From Brugia malayi (lineage: Eukaryota; Nematoda; Chromadorea; Rhabditida; Onchocercidae), in contig NW_025062476.1 of assembly GCF_000002995.4 (NCBI RefSeq), positions 13,256,001 to 13,320,000 on the forward strand: 64,000 nt of DNA, read 5' to 3'. The position numbers were made by a program, and so were the translations under genes. Below, in pieces: positions 63,841 through 64,000 of the stretch. Numbering within the stretch: position 1 is the stretch's first letter; every line of letters begins with the position of its first letter. A model generated the notes under the pieces. The model did no database searches. It worked only from the letters and a program-made list of their open reading frames with translations, and was not told where the DNA came from.

Positions 63841-64000
63841 ATAATTTGTATTCTATGATTAACTTATAATAAAAATTATTTCACTTTGATTATTTCTAAC
63901 ATTTTTTTTATCACATAAAATTTATATTTAATTTCATACTAAACGCAAAAAATACTTTTTCACAAAAATATAAGATCATATTTTGTACTTTCTATTACAA

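Larger units (their letters stand above)
51908..64000. other. 12-kb AT-rich region without recognisable genes
   Basis: Upstream of the AMPK gamma gene. It is almost entirely homopolymers, AAT/GAT and GA/CT microsatellites and minisatellites (listed separately). Open frames here are runs of Ile/Leu/Tyr/Phe from repeats or T tracts. I looked for exons flanked by splice sites on both strands. The only isolated signal is a strong donor, CACTCGG/GTAAGT, on the minus strand near 62338-62348, which could end a non-coding first exon of the AMPK gamma gene. Confidence 0.55.

Overview
This window is strongly AT-rich eukaryotic DNA. It holds intron-rich genes separated by long low-complexity stretches of A/T homopolymers, AAT/GAT microsatellites and many minisatellites. 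Introns start mostly with GTAAGT, GTTTGT or GTATNN and end in T-rich tracts followed by TTTCAG or TTTTAG. Many start codons sit shortly after such an acceptor with no coding exon upstream, which fits spliced-leader trans-splicing. The gene set (SERBP1/VIG-1, KLF, INIP, SMIM15, MARCH E3, MSP-domain protein, divergent AMPK gamma) is metazoan. Together these suggest a nematode, possibly an AT-rich spirurid or filarial-type genome. The organism is inferred, not proven. There are no prokaryotic operons, no CRISPR array, and I recognised no tRNA or rRNA gene.

Layout: 1-3271 (-) N-terminal exons of an eIF4G-like gene running off the left edge. 3272-7940: spacer with a 30-bp minisatellite. 7945-9145 (-): unrecognised Asn/Arg/Glu/Gln-rich protein exon made of 13-aa repeats. 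9146-11870: spacer with 38-bp repeats. Four plus-strand genes follow: 11924-15204 tail-anchored MSP-domain protein, 16470-17681 and 19116-20102 tandem RING-CH (MARCH-type) E3 ligases, and 21835-22403 SMIM15. Next are 23362-27779 (-) an SGNH/GDSL-family protein that has lost its catalytic residues; 30336-32085 a 1.7-kb 26-bp minisatellite; 32624-35821 (+) a KLF-family zinc-finger factor; 36360-37415 (-) INIP (SOSS-C); 39621-42347 (+) VIG-1/SERBP1; and 44376-51907 (-) an AMPK gamma paralogue. From 51908 to 64000 I see only low-complexity DNA and tandem repeats.

The genes are ordinary cellular functions (translation, ubiquitination, transcription, DNA repair, energy sensing) and do not form one pathway. 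The most unusual locus is the SGNH gene. Its catalytic Ser, Asn, Asp and His positions are all replaced, one inferred splice donor is AT instead of GT, its first intron carries extra tandem copies of the exon-1 end plus donor, and its last intron carries tandem copies of its own 3' splice site. All gene models were assembled by hand from splice signals and reading-frame phase, without transcript evidence.
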